A stretch of 64,000 bases of DNA from Nocardia flavorosea NBRC 108225 (GTDB taxonomy: Bacteria > Actinomycetota > Actinomycetes > Mycobacteriales > Mycobacteriaceae). A program made the position numbers and the translations under genes. The notes beneath the pieces were generated by a model. The model worked only from the letters and a program-made list of their open reading frames with translations, was not told the origin of the DNA and searched no databases. The first letter of the stretch is position 1; each line of letters begins with the position of its first letter. Where the stretch lies: positions 163,308-227,307 of the forward strand of contig NZ_BDCG01000019.1 in NCBI RefSeq assembly GCF_001613385.1. Direction: 5' to 3'. Below, in pieces: positions 16,375 to 25,131 of this stretch.

Positions 16375-17954
16375 GTGGTAGCGGGGGACAGGATATGAAG
16401 GTTTTGCAGGCGGGACAGAACATCGCCCTCGACGGCGGTGTGTCCCGCTTCCAGGTGCACGCGGCGGTGCCGCTGACCGTTTCGGCGCTGGTGGTGGCCA
16501 CGGACCTACGGGTGAAAACGGCTGCGGATGTCCTTGTTCCGGAACGCCCTACGGGGCAGGGCGTGCAGATCGATGCGGCGGCCACCGCGGTGGTGGTCAC
16601 TCTCGCGGAGGTGCGAGCCGACGCCCAGGCGGTGCTGTTGACCGCTTCGGCCCCCGGTGTGCCGGGCGTGGTCACCGCGCGTCTCTCCGAAAACGACACG
16701 CCGGTCGCCGAATTCGTGATCACCCCGCAGGCCGGGGAAACCGCGCTGATCTGCTTCGAACTGTATCGGCGCGGTACGGGTTGGAGACTGCGCGCGCTCG
16801 GGCAGGGATATGCGGGTGGTATCGCCGAGCTCCTGCGCGCGCACGGCGCCCAGGACTATGTGACAGCGGTACCGCCCGCGGCCGCCACTACCACCGTTGT
16901 CGGTGGTATGGACACCTCGGCTTCCGCCCCGCCCGCGCCCACCGAGGGGTCTCCGTTGGAGGTGGGTCACGGGCTGGAGCGACTGTGGATGATCTTCGAA
17001 GACGCCGCCCGATCGGCCGCCGCCCTCGAATCGGCCCGCGACTACGCGGCGCAACGGCTCGACCAGGAACTGTCCGCGGCGGTTTCGGATCCGGCGACCC
17101 GCAACACCCCCGCCGCCGATGCCGCACGCACGGCCGCACAGGGCCGCTACGACGAACTCACCGCCACCGCCGAGAACAGTCATCAGCGCGACAGTGCCCA
17201 ACTGCAACGGGAACTCGCCGAGGCGGACGCGGTACTACCCGCCGCGCTGGCATCGTGGAATTCGCCGGCCTGGGATCACCCGGCGGCGCCTGCCGACGGC
17301 ATCCGGCTCGGTGAGCTCTATGCGCTGGACCGCAGCGCACTGCGGATCCCGTACTGTGTGCCGGTCCCGCTGAACCGGCCGCTGTGGGTGGATACCGAAT
17401 CGTCCGCCGCGGTGGCCCCGGTGATCGGCGCACTGTTGGCCCGCTTGCTACGGGCCGCGCCGGGCCGTCGCACGATCGTCGACATCATCGACCTCACCGG
17501 AGCGTTCACCGGTTTCACGGGAATGCTGGCGCCGGTACTGGCAGGACCACCGATCAACGATCACGCCGATATCTCGCCACGGCTGCAACAACTCGTGGAC
17601 GCCGCCGAACTCGCCGAAATGGCGTACAACTCGGGGCAGGGCGTACCGCCGGCCGAGCATCGCATTCTGCTGGCGGCGGATTTCCCGCACGGCTACCAGT
17701 CTGCGGACGCGCAGCGCTTGGCCGCACTACTGGCGCGCGGCGACCTGATCGGGCTGTCCACCGTGATCGTCGGCACCGCCGAAACCGACTCCCACGACAA
17801 CATGGTGGCCACGCTCTCCCGGGCCTGCCGGCATCTGCCGACGATCGCCGGAACCCCGCTGTTCGATCCGTGGACCAACAACGCCTGGCAGCTGGACCTG
17901 GACATGCTGCCGCACGAACCGGAACAACAGGCAAGGATCCTGCGCGCGAGCTGA
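16371..17954 (+). CDS. TerD domain fused to a FtsK/HerA-like module lacking Walker A
   Basis: 527 residues. The first about 165 form a TerD domain (SRFQVHAAVPLTVSALVVAT ... ELYRRGTGWRLRALGQGY) without the acidic Ca2+ loop. About 200-300 is a helical, Glu/Ala-rich coiled coil (LERLWMIFEDAARSAAALES). From about 310 comes a segment resembling FtsK-like ATPases associated with Ter systems (LGELYALDRSALRIPYCVPV, ALLARLLRAAPGRRTIVDII, HRILLAADFPHGYQSADAQR, ending LDMLPHEPEQQARI). No GxxxxGK[S/T] motif is visible; the place where it should be reads AAVAPVIGALLARLL. It therefore looks nucleotide-dead or like an adaptor. Coupled to the double-TerD gene upstream. Domain assignment of the C-terminal part is moderate. 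Confidence 0.8.
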   Translation: MSGSGGQDMKVLQAGQNIALDGGVSRFQVHAAVPLTVSALVVATDLRVKTAADVLVPERPTGQGVQIDAAATAVVVTLAEVRADAQAVLLTASAPGVPGVVTARLSENDTPVAEFVITPQAGETALICFELYRRGTGWRLRALGQGYAGGIAELLRAHGAQDYVTAVPPAAATTTVVGGMDTSASAPPAPTEGSPLEVGHGLERLWMIFEDAARSAAALESARDYAAQRLDQELSAAVSDPATRNTPAADAARTAAQGRYDELTATAENSHQRDSAQLQRELAEADAVLPAALASWNSPAWDHPAAPADGIRLGELYALDRSALRIPYCVPVPLNRPLWVDTESSAAVAPVIGALLARLLRAAPGRRTIVDIIDLTGAFTGFTGMLAPVLAGPPINDHADISPRLQQLVDAAELAEMAYNSGQGVPPAEHRILLAADFPHGYQSADAQRLAALLARGDLIGLSTVIVGTAETDSHDNMVATLSRACRHLPTIAGTPLFDPWTNNAWQLDLDMLPHEPEQQARILRAS

Positions 17955-18325
17955 ACTGTCGGCATGTGGATTCGGCGGGGGAACTTTTCAGCGCCGCGCT
18001 GACCCCGGTAACCACCACTCGGTGTTCTCGGGTGGGGCCTGCGAGTGCCGCGCTGATCCGCGGCCGCTGGGACCGTTCAGTCCCGGGCGGGAGCCTGCGA
18101 AGTTCCCGATTTCGCTGGGAGAGTTGTGCGGAATGCGGATCGGCGCTGCGGCGCCTGAGCTCGCTGGGGTCCTGTTCAGGGCCGGCGCTGAGAACGATCG
18201 GGGATGCTCCCGCGCCGGGCGCGCCCTGCGTGGCGCCGCCGGCGCGGGAGCCCGGGCAGTGCTCAGCTCGGACAGCGGCGGTGCTGTCCGTCCGGGGCCG
18301 TGGAACTGTGTACGCGGTCCCGGAA
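17955..18325. other. Intergenic region between convergent genes
   Basis: 371 bp without a convincing gene. Short frames on either strand have no codon pattern or homology that I can recognise. The only structure is the hairpin at 18206-18251, listed separately. Confidence 0.6.
18206..18251. terminator. 13-bp GC hairpin, putative bidirectional terminator
   Basis: Arms GCTCCCGCGCCGG (18206-18218) and its exact complement (18239-18251) flank a 20-nt loop that can pair further inside. No T tract follows, so it may be a factor-assisted terminator for the converging TerD/FtsK-like and GT87 genes. Confidence 0.4.
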
Positions 18326-20173
18326 TCAGCCCAGGCGAGCGGGCGGCCGGGGCTCGAGCGGGTGTGCGTGGGGTACCGGCTGGGGTTCGGCCGACTTTCC
18401 CCGGCGTATTCGGCGGGGCGCTGCGGCGGCTCCCGTCCAATGGGTGTCCAGGGAGATTCGGGGGCGCAGGAACTGTGGGAGCCAGGGCAGTAGCGGATCG
18501 GGGGCTCGGTCGACCACCCCGCCGACGGGGTCGTCCAGGTAGTCGCGGCGCACCAGGTCTTCGTCCGGGCGGTAGATCTGGCGGATGATCAGCACGCACA
18601 ACCCGATCACCGCGAGATCGCGCACGAGGACGGTGCCGGTGAACCATTGCTCGGGTAGGCCTTTCCGGTCGACGCCGAGGTAGTAGAACATGCGCGGCAC
18701 CCAGACCAGGGCGTCGATCGTCATCCAGGTCAGCAGTAGGCGCCGATGCGGGAACGCCAGCACGGCGATCGGCACCAGCCACAACGAGTACTGCGGGCTC
18801 CACACCTTGTTGGTCAGCAGGAAGGCCGCGATCACCAGGAAACACAACTGCGCCAGGCGCGGGCGGCGCGGTGCGGTGAGACCGATATAGGCGATACCCA
18901 GACAGGTGGTCGCGAAAAGCAGCAACGACACCATGTTCAGGACGGCCGGTGCTTCACCGTGGCGCAGCACACCGTCGAAACCGTTCCAGTCGGTGAACGA
19001 CATCACCACGTTGTAGAGCGAATCCGGGTCTGCGTGGCGGGTGGTGTTGAGCCGGAAGAACTCTCGCCAGCCCTCCGGGTACAGCCACGCAATCGGCAGA
19101 TTCACCAGCCCCCAGGTCGCCAGCGCGCCACCGGCGGTCAATCCGGCGGCACCCAGCGGGCGGGTGCCCAGCAACCGGGTCCGGGCCGGAAGTTCGGTCA
19201 GCCAGGTGCCCAGGGAATCCGCATCGCGCACATCGCGTAACCGCATCGACAGCTGACCGCGCGGAGTGCGCTGCATCGGGTCGGCGCGCAGGCAGAGCAC
19301 CAGGATCGGGCCCAGCAGCAGCAGCGGATACAGTTTCGCCGCACCGCCCAAACCCAGGAGGACGCCCGCCAGCAGGGGCCGGCGCCGGGCCCAGGCCAGC
19401 AGACCACCGGCGGCGAAGGCGGTGGCGAGGAAGTCGAAGTTGGTGAAGGCATGCACGATCACCAGGGGTGAACACGCCATCAGCGCGACATCCCAGATCC
19501 GGCGCCCGGCGAGCAGCGCGGTCGCCCAGATGGTCGCCAGCCAGGCCATCGACAAACCCAGCGCGACCACATTGAAGTACAGCACCACCTGCAATGCGCC
19601 GGGCAGCGGGCTTGCGTCCCACGTTTTGGCCACCAGCATCGAAACGTACTGGTACAGCCCGGAAAGCACCGGATACTCCATATGCCGGATCTCGGTACCG
19701 CCGCCCGGGGACTCCTCCACCCAGTACTTCTTGTACGGGAAGGCGCCCTCGTTGAGCCGTTCGGCACCGTAGAGCGGGACGGTATCGGAGTAGCACATGG
19801 CGGTGTACTGGCGGCCGTCGTTCCAGTCGAGTGACAGACCGCCGCCGGGGGTGGCGGTCTGCTGGATACAGCCGGCTTTGGCGAACCATCCGAAGGCCAG
19901 GAAGATCACCGTGAACGCCAGCAGCACCCGCACAGGAGTCCAGAAACGGGCACGGCCGATAAGCGCGTGATCGCCGACCGGACCGCCCACCACAGTGCAC
20001 AGTTGGGCGGCCATCGAATCGTTGCGGCTCGGTTTGTCCCGGGCGTCGGCCGATCGCAGGTCGGGGGCGAGCGGTGCGGGCGAATCGTACCCGCGGCCGG
20101 CATCCTGGTGGGTCGGTCCGATTCCGGGCTGGTGCCCGTCGTCCGGCCCACCCACCAGTCGCTGCTCGCTCAC
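18326..20173 (-). CDS. GT87-type polyprenol-phosphate mannosyltransferase, Rv0051-like
   Basis: 615 residues, integral membrane. A hydrophilic N-terminal region of about 80 residues is followed by 10-12 hydrophobic helices. The loop after the first helix (GWFAKAGCIQQTATPGGGLS ... YTAMCYSDTVPLYGAERL) and FDFLATAFAAGGLLAWARRR match the GT87/DUF2029 family, which uses polyprenyl-phosphate sugars on the outer face of the membrane. The gene directly follows ponA, as Rv0051 follows ponA1 in M. tuberculosis, so I call it the orthologue. The GTG start at 20173 has a weak ribosome site; an internal Met at about residue 54 is an alternative. The C-terminus is a basic, Pro-rich tail. Confidence 0.87.
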   Translation of the reverse strand: MSEQRLVGGPDDGHQPGIGPTHQDAGRGYDSPAPLAPDLRSADARDKPSRNDSMAAQLCTVVGGPVGDHALIGRARFWTPVRVLLAFTVIFLAFGWFAKAGCIQQTATPGGGLSLDWNDGRQYTAMCYSDTVPLYGAERLNEGAFPYKKYWVEESPGGGTEIRHMEYPVLSGLYQYVSMLVAKTWDASPLPGALQVVLYFNVVALGLSMAWLATIWATALLAGRRIWDVALMACSPLVIVHAFTNFDFLATAFAAGGLLAWARRRPLLAGVLLGLGGAAKLYPLLLLGPILVLCLRADPMQRTPRGQLSMRLRDVRDADSLGTWLTELPARTRLLGTRPLGAAGLTAGGALATWGLVNLPIAWLYPEGWREFFRLNTTRHADPDSLYNVVMSFTDWNGFDGVLRHGEAPAVLNMVSLLLFATTCLGIAYIGLTAPRRPRLAQLCFLVIAAFLLTNKVWSPQYSLWLVPIAVLAFPHRRLLLTWMTIDALVWVPRMFYYLGVDRKGLPEQWFTGTVLVRDLAVIGLCVLIIRQIYRPDEDLVRRDYLDDPVGGVVDRAPDPLLPWLPQFLRPRISLDTHWTGAAAAPRRIRRGKSAEPQPVPHAHPLEPRPPARLG

Positions 20174-20245
20174 GGCACCCGAGGTTACCTGTTGGCGGGG
20201 TCCGGCCCGGACCGAGCCGGACCCCTGAGCGTGGCGGGCCGCGTG

Positions 20246-23242
20246 TCAGCCGCCGGAATCGCCGCTGTCGGTACCACCCGTATCGGTACCGCTATCGCCG
20301 CCGGAATCGGCTTCGCCGCCGGTATCGCTTTCGGTACCCGCGTCCGGCGCCTGAGTGACTGTCGGCGCGGTCCCCTCGGCTCCGGCGGTCGGCTGCCCGG
20401 GCATCGGACCGGGGCCGTTGCCCTGTGGCTGACCCTGCGGTTGCGTCTGGCTACGCGGATTGGGTTGCAGTCCGGGTACCGGGATGGTTATACCGGGCAG
20501 GATCTCGACCTGGCTCGGCTCGATCACCACGGGGGGTTCGAAACTCGGCATCGTCGTGGACGGCGGAGTGAACGGGGCCGTCCACTTCGGGACGCCCGCC
20601 TGGCCCTTGATCGGTGCGGGTTTCGGGAATTTCTCGTTGGGTGTGCCCTGGAGGGCACCGTCCATCGTGTCCTTCCAGATATCCGATGGCAGGCTCGAAC
20701 CGTAGATCATCGCGCCGCCGTAGTTGCGCAGCGGCGAGTTGTCGGTGGTGCCCACCCAGACCGCCGTGGACAGCGACGGCGTGTACCCCACCATCCACGC
20801 GTCCTTGTTCTCTCCGGTATCACCCAGCTGCGCGGTACCGGTTTTTGCGGCGGAGGGACGGCCACCGGCGAGTCCGTGGTTGCGCGAGTACGCCGCGATC
20901 GGCTCCATGGCCGCGGTCACGTTGTCGGCGACCGCCTCCGAAACCCGGCGTTCTCCGGCGACATCGCCGCGGTCCAGCAAGACCTGCCCGTCGGCAGTGA
21001 CGACCTTGGTCACGAAATGCGGTTTGTGGTACATCCCGGACGCCGCCAGCGTCGCATAGGCGGAGGCCATATCCAGCGGGCGGGCCTGGTACTGGCCGAG
21101 CACGATACCGTTGTTCGGGCCCGCGCCTCCGGGTTCGGTCAGCGTGGGGCCCAGGCCCGGAAGCTCTTCCGGGATGCCCAGTTTGTGGCCCATATCGGCG
21201 ATCTTCTGGGGGCCGTTCTGCATCTCCAGCTGCATCCGGTAGAAGCTGGTGTTCAGGGATCGTTTCAACGCTTCGGCGATGGTGCAGACCCCGCAGTCTT
21301 CGCCTTCGACGTTGGTGATCTTGATGCCGTTGACCGTGACGGGCGTGCTGTCGTACATCTGCGACAGCGGAATACCCATTTCGAGGTTCTGTGCCAGGCC
21401 GATCACCTTGAACGAGGAACCGGTTTGCAGGGCGGCATTGGCGAAGTCGTAGCCGTAGCCGTCCTCACCGCCGTAATAGGCACGTACCGCACCGGACTTC
21501 GGGTCGATCGAAGCCACCGCGGTACGTAGTTTGTCCGGTTCGCCTTCCATATTCGTCCGCGCGGCGTTCACCGCGGCCTGCTGTGCCTGGTGATCGATCG
21601 TGGTGGTGATCTGCAGGCCGGCGGTGTTCAGCTGCTGTTCGCTGATTCCGGCCTCGGAGAGTTCGCGCAGCACCTGCGCCTTGATATGGCCCTCCGGGCC
21701 CGAGGAATCGGTTTTCTGCCCGGTCGCCGCGGACGACGAGACCACTTCGGGATAGGTCATGCCCGCGCGTTCGTTGCGGTCGAGGTTGCCGCCGGCGACC
21801 ATGCCGTCGAGCACATAGTTCCAGCGGGTCTCGGCGCCTTCCGGATTCGATTCCGGGTCGAGAAGCGACGGCAACTGGATGGTCGCGGCGAGAACGGCGC
21901 CCTCGGCGACGTTCAACTCCTGCACCGGTTTACCGAAATAGGCCTTGGCGGCCGCGTCGATACCGTAGGCGCCACGGCCGAAATAAATGGTGTTCAGGTA
22001 GGCGGTGAGGATTTCGTCCTTGCTCCACTGCCGGGCCATCTTCGCCGAGATGACCAGTTCGTGCAGCTTACGGGTGTAACTGCGTTCGTCACCGACCAGC
22101 GCGTTCTTCACGTACTGCTGGGTGATCGTCGAACCACCGCCGGCGCTTTCGCGGCCGAGCAGGTTATCGCGCGCTGCGCGGGCGAAACCGGAAATGGAGA
22201 AACCGGGGTTGCTGTAGAAGTCGCGGTCTTCCGCGGCGATCACGGCGTTGCGCACATGCGGCGGAATCTGGTCGATCGTCACATCGGTGCGGTTGCCCTG
22301 CGGTGGAACGACGCGGGTGATCTCCGTTTCCCCGTCCTCGGCGAGGATCGTCGCGACCTGATTGGTTTTGAGATCACCCGGTTCCGGGACCGACACCGTG
22401 GAATAGGCAACCAGGAATACCGTGCTCGGCACCACGATGGCCAGTGCCACCAGGACATAGGCGATCCGGCGCGCGATCTTCCAGCGGTTCTTGCGTTTCT
22501 GGCCGGGACCACGGCCCTCGGGGCCGCCTGGACCACCCGAACGATTCCCGCCGGGCCTCCGCGGCGGTGGGCCACCACCGGGTCCGGAACGGTTACGTGC
22601 CCGGCCCTCGGCGCCGGCGGCCCGCCGCTCCCCGGTGTTCGGCCCGGGACGGGTGGCCGCGCTGGGGCCGGCCGGGGTGCGTTCGCGCCGGGTGGCCTCT
22701 GCGGACCCGGCGGGATTCTGCATTTTCACGGTGCCCTGTTCACCGCGTTGCGGGCCCGGTGCACCCGGGCGGCCCATCCGCTGTGTCGACTGATTGGGCG
22801 GCGGTGGGCCACCCTGCGGCGGGCGCCCGGGCAGTGGGCCGCCCGGGGGACCGGGACGCTGCGGGGGCTGCGGCCCTCGGGGCCCCGGCGGCATACCGCC
22901 GGCGTTGGGCCCTGGACGCCGGCCGCCGGGGCCGGGACGCGGCGGGGCGACAGCCGGGTGGGGCCCGCTGTTGGCGGGTGGCCGCGGACCGGCCGGGCCC
23001 GGACGCGGGCCGCCCGCCGCCGGGCGGGGGCCGGTCGCGGGACCGGGGCGCGGACCGGGACGTGGACCACCCGGGCCGGGCGGTCGTCCACCGGGCCCCG
23101 GACGGGGAGCGTTGGCGTTCGGCACGGGACCGCGATTCGGTGACCCCGGACGCTGCTGCGGTTCCCGGCCCGGCACCGGCCCACGGGGGCCGCGACCACC
23201 GCGCGGGTCATCGCCGGATGGGGGCTCGTAGGGCGAAGTCAC
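20246..23242 (-). CDS. ponA1: Class A penicillin-binding protein, PonA1 orthologue
   Basis: 998 residues from the GTG at 23242 (TSPYEPPSGDDPRGG), which has GGAG nine bases upstream; a TTG five codons earlier is also open. About 250 residues of Pro/Gly/Arg-rich cytoplasmic tail precede one membrane helix (IAYVLVALAIVVPSTVFLVA). The GT51 transglycosylase domain has VIAAEDRDFYSNPG, GGGSTITQQYVKNAL and AYLNTIYFGRGAYGIDAAAK. The transpeptidase domain has SxxK in TGSSFKVIG, SxN in KRSLNTSFYR and KTGTA in SAAKTGTAQLGDTG. The tail is Thr/Pro/Gly/Asp-rich. It builds and cross-links peptidoglycan outside the membrane. Conserved order with the GT87 gene, DUF5318 gene, padR and ino1 supports PonA1. Confidence 0.95.
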   Translation of the reverse strand: MTSPYEPPSGDDPRGGRGPRGPVPGREPQQRPGSPNRGPVPNANAPRPGPGGRPPGPGGPRPGPRPGPATGPRPAAGGPRPGPAGPRPPANSGPHPAVAPPRPGPGGRRPGPNAGGMPPGPRGPQPPQRPGPPGGPLPGRPPQGGPPPPNQSTQRMGRPGAPGPQRGEQGTVKMQNPAGSAEATRRERTPAGPSAATRPGPNTGERRAAGAEGRARNRSGPGGGPPPRRPGGNRSGGPGGPEGRGPGQKRKNRWKIARRIAYVLVALAIVVPSTVFLVAYSTVSVPEPGDLKTNQVATILAEDGETEITRVVPPQGNRTDVTIDQIPPHVRNAVIAAEDRDFYSNPGFSISGFARAARDNLLGRESAGGGSTITQQYVKNALVGDERSYTRKLHELVISAKMARQWSKDEILTAYLNTIYFGRGAYGIDAAAKAYFGKPVQELNVAEGAVLAATIQLPSLLDPESNPEGAETRWNYVLDGMVAGGNLDRNERAGMTYPEVVSSSAATGQKTDSSGPEGHIKAQVLRELSEAGISEQQLNTAGLQITTTIDHQAQQAAVNAARTNMEGEPDKLRTAVASIDPKSGAVRAYYGGEDGYGYDFANAALQTGSSFKVIGLAQNLEMGIPLSQMYDSTPVTVNGIKITNVEGEDCGVCTIAEALKRSLNTSFYRMQLEMQNGPQKIADMGHKLGIPEELPGLGPTLTEPGGAGPNNGIVLGQYQARPLDMASAYATLAASGMYHKPHFVTKVVTADGQVLLDRGDVAGERRVSEAVADNVTAAMEPIAAYSRNHGLAGGRPSAAKTGTAQLGDTGENKDAWMVGYTPSLSTAVWVGTTDNSPLRNYGGAMIYGSSLPSDIWKDTMDGALQGTPNEKFPKPAPIKGQAGVPKWTAPFTPPSTTMPSFEPPVVIEPSQVEILPGITIPVPGLQPNPRSQTQPQGQPQGNGPGPMPGQPTAGAEGTAPTVTQAPDAGTESDTGGEADSGGDSGTDTGGTDSGDSGG

Positions 23243-23336
23243 TGACAAGGTCTCCAAAGCTCGTATCGGTCTGATGGGCCGGTGCTCCGGTGCCCCATGG
23301 CACTCGGCGCGGACACCATCATCGGGCCGGGCGGGT

Positions 23337-23747
23337 TCATTCCGCGGCGGTGCGCCGATTCACTCGGGAACGCGACCGCCGTTGCGGCGTCTTCCCGAGT
23401 ACATAGGACTGCACCAGATGATTCCAGCTGCAGGTCCGGCACACCTCGACGACATGAACCGAGAACTCTTCTCTGGACTCGGCCAGGCGCACCAGCTCTT
23501 CCGGGCTGCGCGCAGAACCCGCGATCGGCCCCAGGCCGTCGCCGTAGACCCAGGATACGAGAGTGAGTTGTTCCTTCCGGCAGATAGGGCATGTGACCTC
23601 GCTCCCCCGGCCGTGAAATTTGGCCGCACGCAGCAGGTAGGGATTGGCGTCACATACCTCGGCGACATCGACACGGCCCGCATAGACGTCAGCCAGCAGC
23701 GACTTGCGCCGGAGCGCATAGTCCACCACTTGCCGCTGAATTCGCAC
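23337..23747 (-). CDS. DUF5318 protein, Rv0049-like, CxxC zinc-type
   Basis: 136 residues from the GTG at 23747 (RIQRQVVDYALRRKSLLADV); the frame is open far upstream but only as non-protein sequence opposite the DUF1707 gene. Two CxxC pairs (EVTCPICRKEQL and VEVCRTCSWNHLVQSYVLG) probably bind one zinc ion. The conserved VCDANPYLLRAAKFHG segment and its place just upstream of ponA identify it as the counterpart of M. tuberculosis Rv0049. Small and basic with an Arg-rich tail (RSRSRVNRRTAAE). Function unknown; neighbourhood suggests a link with cell-wall synthesis. Confidence 0.9.
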   Translation of the reverse strand: MRIQRQVVDYALRRKSLLADVYAGRVDVAEVCDANPYLLRAAKFHGRGSEVTCPICRKEQLTLVSWVYGDGLGPIAGSARSPEELVRLAESREEFSVHVVEVCRTCSWNHLVQSYVLGKTPQRRSRSRVNRRTAAE

Positions 23748-24038
23748 GCCCCCAGAGTAGCCGTGTTGTATTGCTGCCGCCCACGGCCGGATTGGATCCG
23801 GGTGGACGGTCTGGTCGAGACGGCGCCGGCCATCCGCACCGGATCGACCTCCTCGGGAACCTCCGAGTGTGGCGCGAAAACGGGCGTGGGGGCGGCCGTC
23901 CGGGCGGGGTCGGCCCCCTGCAGAGCCATTGGCGCATTTGCGCCAATGGCTTCCGGGCGGTTGGGCCGTTGAGTGGCTGTCGCCACAGAAAGGAACCGAG
24001 ATCGTTCCGAGAAGCCCTGCGCAACGTAGAATTCGCTG

Positions 24039-25121
24039 GTGTCGACAGGAGTTCCGGGCCGGACCCGAGCGCGCGATATCGATCGCGCCCGAACCGCCGG
24101 AAATTTGGATGCGGCCTACGCCGAAGGCCAGCTGAGCGCCGCCGAATATCACGACCGCATCGCTGCGGCCCGGGTCGCGAAAACGCTGGGTGAACTGTCC
24201 GATCTCGTGGCCGACCTGCAGCAGGTCGCCGACGCTCCGCCCGCGGTCGTTCCGGCACCACGGTCCGAATATCCGCCGAGTACCCGGGCCCGGACCGTCG
24301 ACCGCCGGGCAGCCGGCGAACTGCTCGACCGTGCCTACGGCGAAGGCCAGCTGACCGAAGACGAACATCGCGCGGCCACCGAGCTGCTCGCCGAGGCCAC
24401 CACCCTCGGCGACCTCGCGGATATCACCGCGGACCTCCAGGGCTCGCGGCCCACTCCGGTGGCGCCCCGCCCGCCCGCTTCCGGCCGCTCGGGTCGCTAT
24501 TTCGCCGTCCTCACCGCCGCCGCGCTGGCAGTGGCATTCGGTGCGTACATGCTCGCCGGCCGCGATACCGGCTCCGCGGCGAGCGCGCCGCCCCCGGCAG
24601 CCGTGGCGCCGGTACCCGAGGACCCCCGGCCGGCGCCTGGGGAACCCGAGCCGTTGGTTTTCGCCCCGCCGAACCTCGTGACCGGCGCCGGGCTCGCCCA
24701 GTTCATCGCCGAGTACCGCGAGCGCTTCGGCGATACCGTCGCCGACGAGGTCTGGCTGTACGACGACCACGGAGATATCGAACGTGCCGTACCCGGGCAG
24801 CCGAACCGCCTGGTGAGCTACGACTATCGGGGCGGTTTCCACCAGTCCGACGATCTCACCACCCGCCCGGTCGATACCCCGACCGTGGACCTGGGCGCGC
24901 TCGATACCGGCGCGATCGGCCGGGTGCTGACCGATGCCCCGGCGATCGCCCGCGTCCCCGACGGCGTGGTCACCCATATGAGCTTCGATATCGAGACCTT
25001 CCCGCCGCATGCCGGCGCACCCACGGTCAGCGTCTACGTCTCCAATTCGTTCGACGAGAGCGGATGGCTGATGGTCGGTCCTGCGGGCGAAGTCCTGCGG
25101 GTCTGGCCGTTCGAGGGATGA
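24039..25121 (+). CDS. Membrane protein with two DUF1707 domains
   Basis: 360 residues, GTG start at 24039. Two DUF1707 (SHOCT-like) helical domains: about 12-60 (RARTAGNLDAAYAEGQLSAA) and about 85-135 (RAAGELLDRAYGEGQLTEDE). Each has the hallmark AYxEGQLxxxE motif. A single membrane helix follows (YFAVLTAAALAVAFGAYMLA), then a Pro-rich spacer and an outside domain of about 180 residues (FIAEYRERFGDTVADEVWLY). That outer domain is repeated in the next gene. Divergent from the DUF5318 gene. Topology (inside helical domains, outside sensor-like domain) suggests an envelope protein; role unknown. Confidence 0.85.
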   Translation: MSTGVPGRTRARDIDRARTAGNLDAAYAEGQLSAAEYHDRIAAARVAKTLGELSDLVADLQQVADAPPAVVPAPRSEYPPSTRARTVDRRAAGELLDRAYGEGQLTEDEHRAATELLAEATTLGDLADITADLQGSRPTPVAPRPPASGRSGRYFAVLTAAALAVAFGAYMLAGRDTGSAASAPPPAAVAPVPEDPRPAPGEPEPLVFAPPNLVTGAGLAQFIAEYRERFGDTVADEVWLYDDHGDIERAVPGQPNRLVSYDYRGGFHQSDDLTTRPVDTPTVDLGALDTGAIGRVLTDAPAIARVPDGVVTHMSFDIETFPPHAGAPTVSVYVSNSFDESGWLMVGPAGEVLRVWPFEG

Positions 25122-25131
25122 GGGACCGGTA

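Noticed and set aside
22500..23230. Very G-rich low-complexity stretch
   Set aside because: It encodes the Pro/Gly/Arg cytoplasmic tail of PonA1 on the minus strand; not a separate repeat locus.
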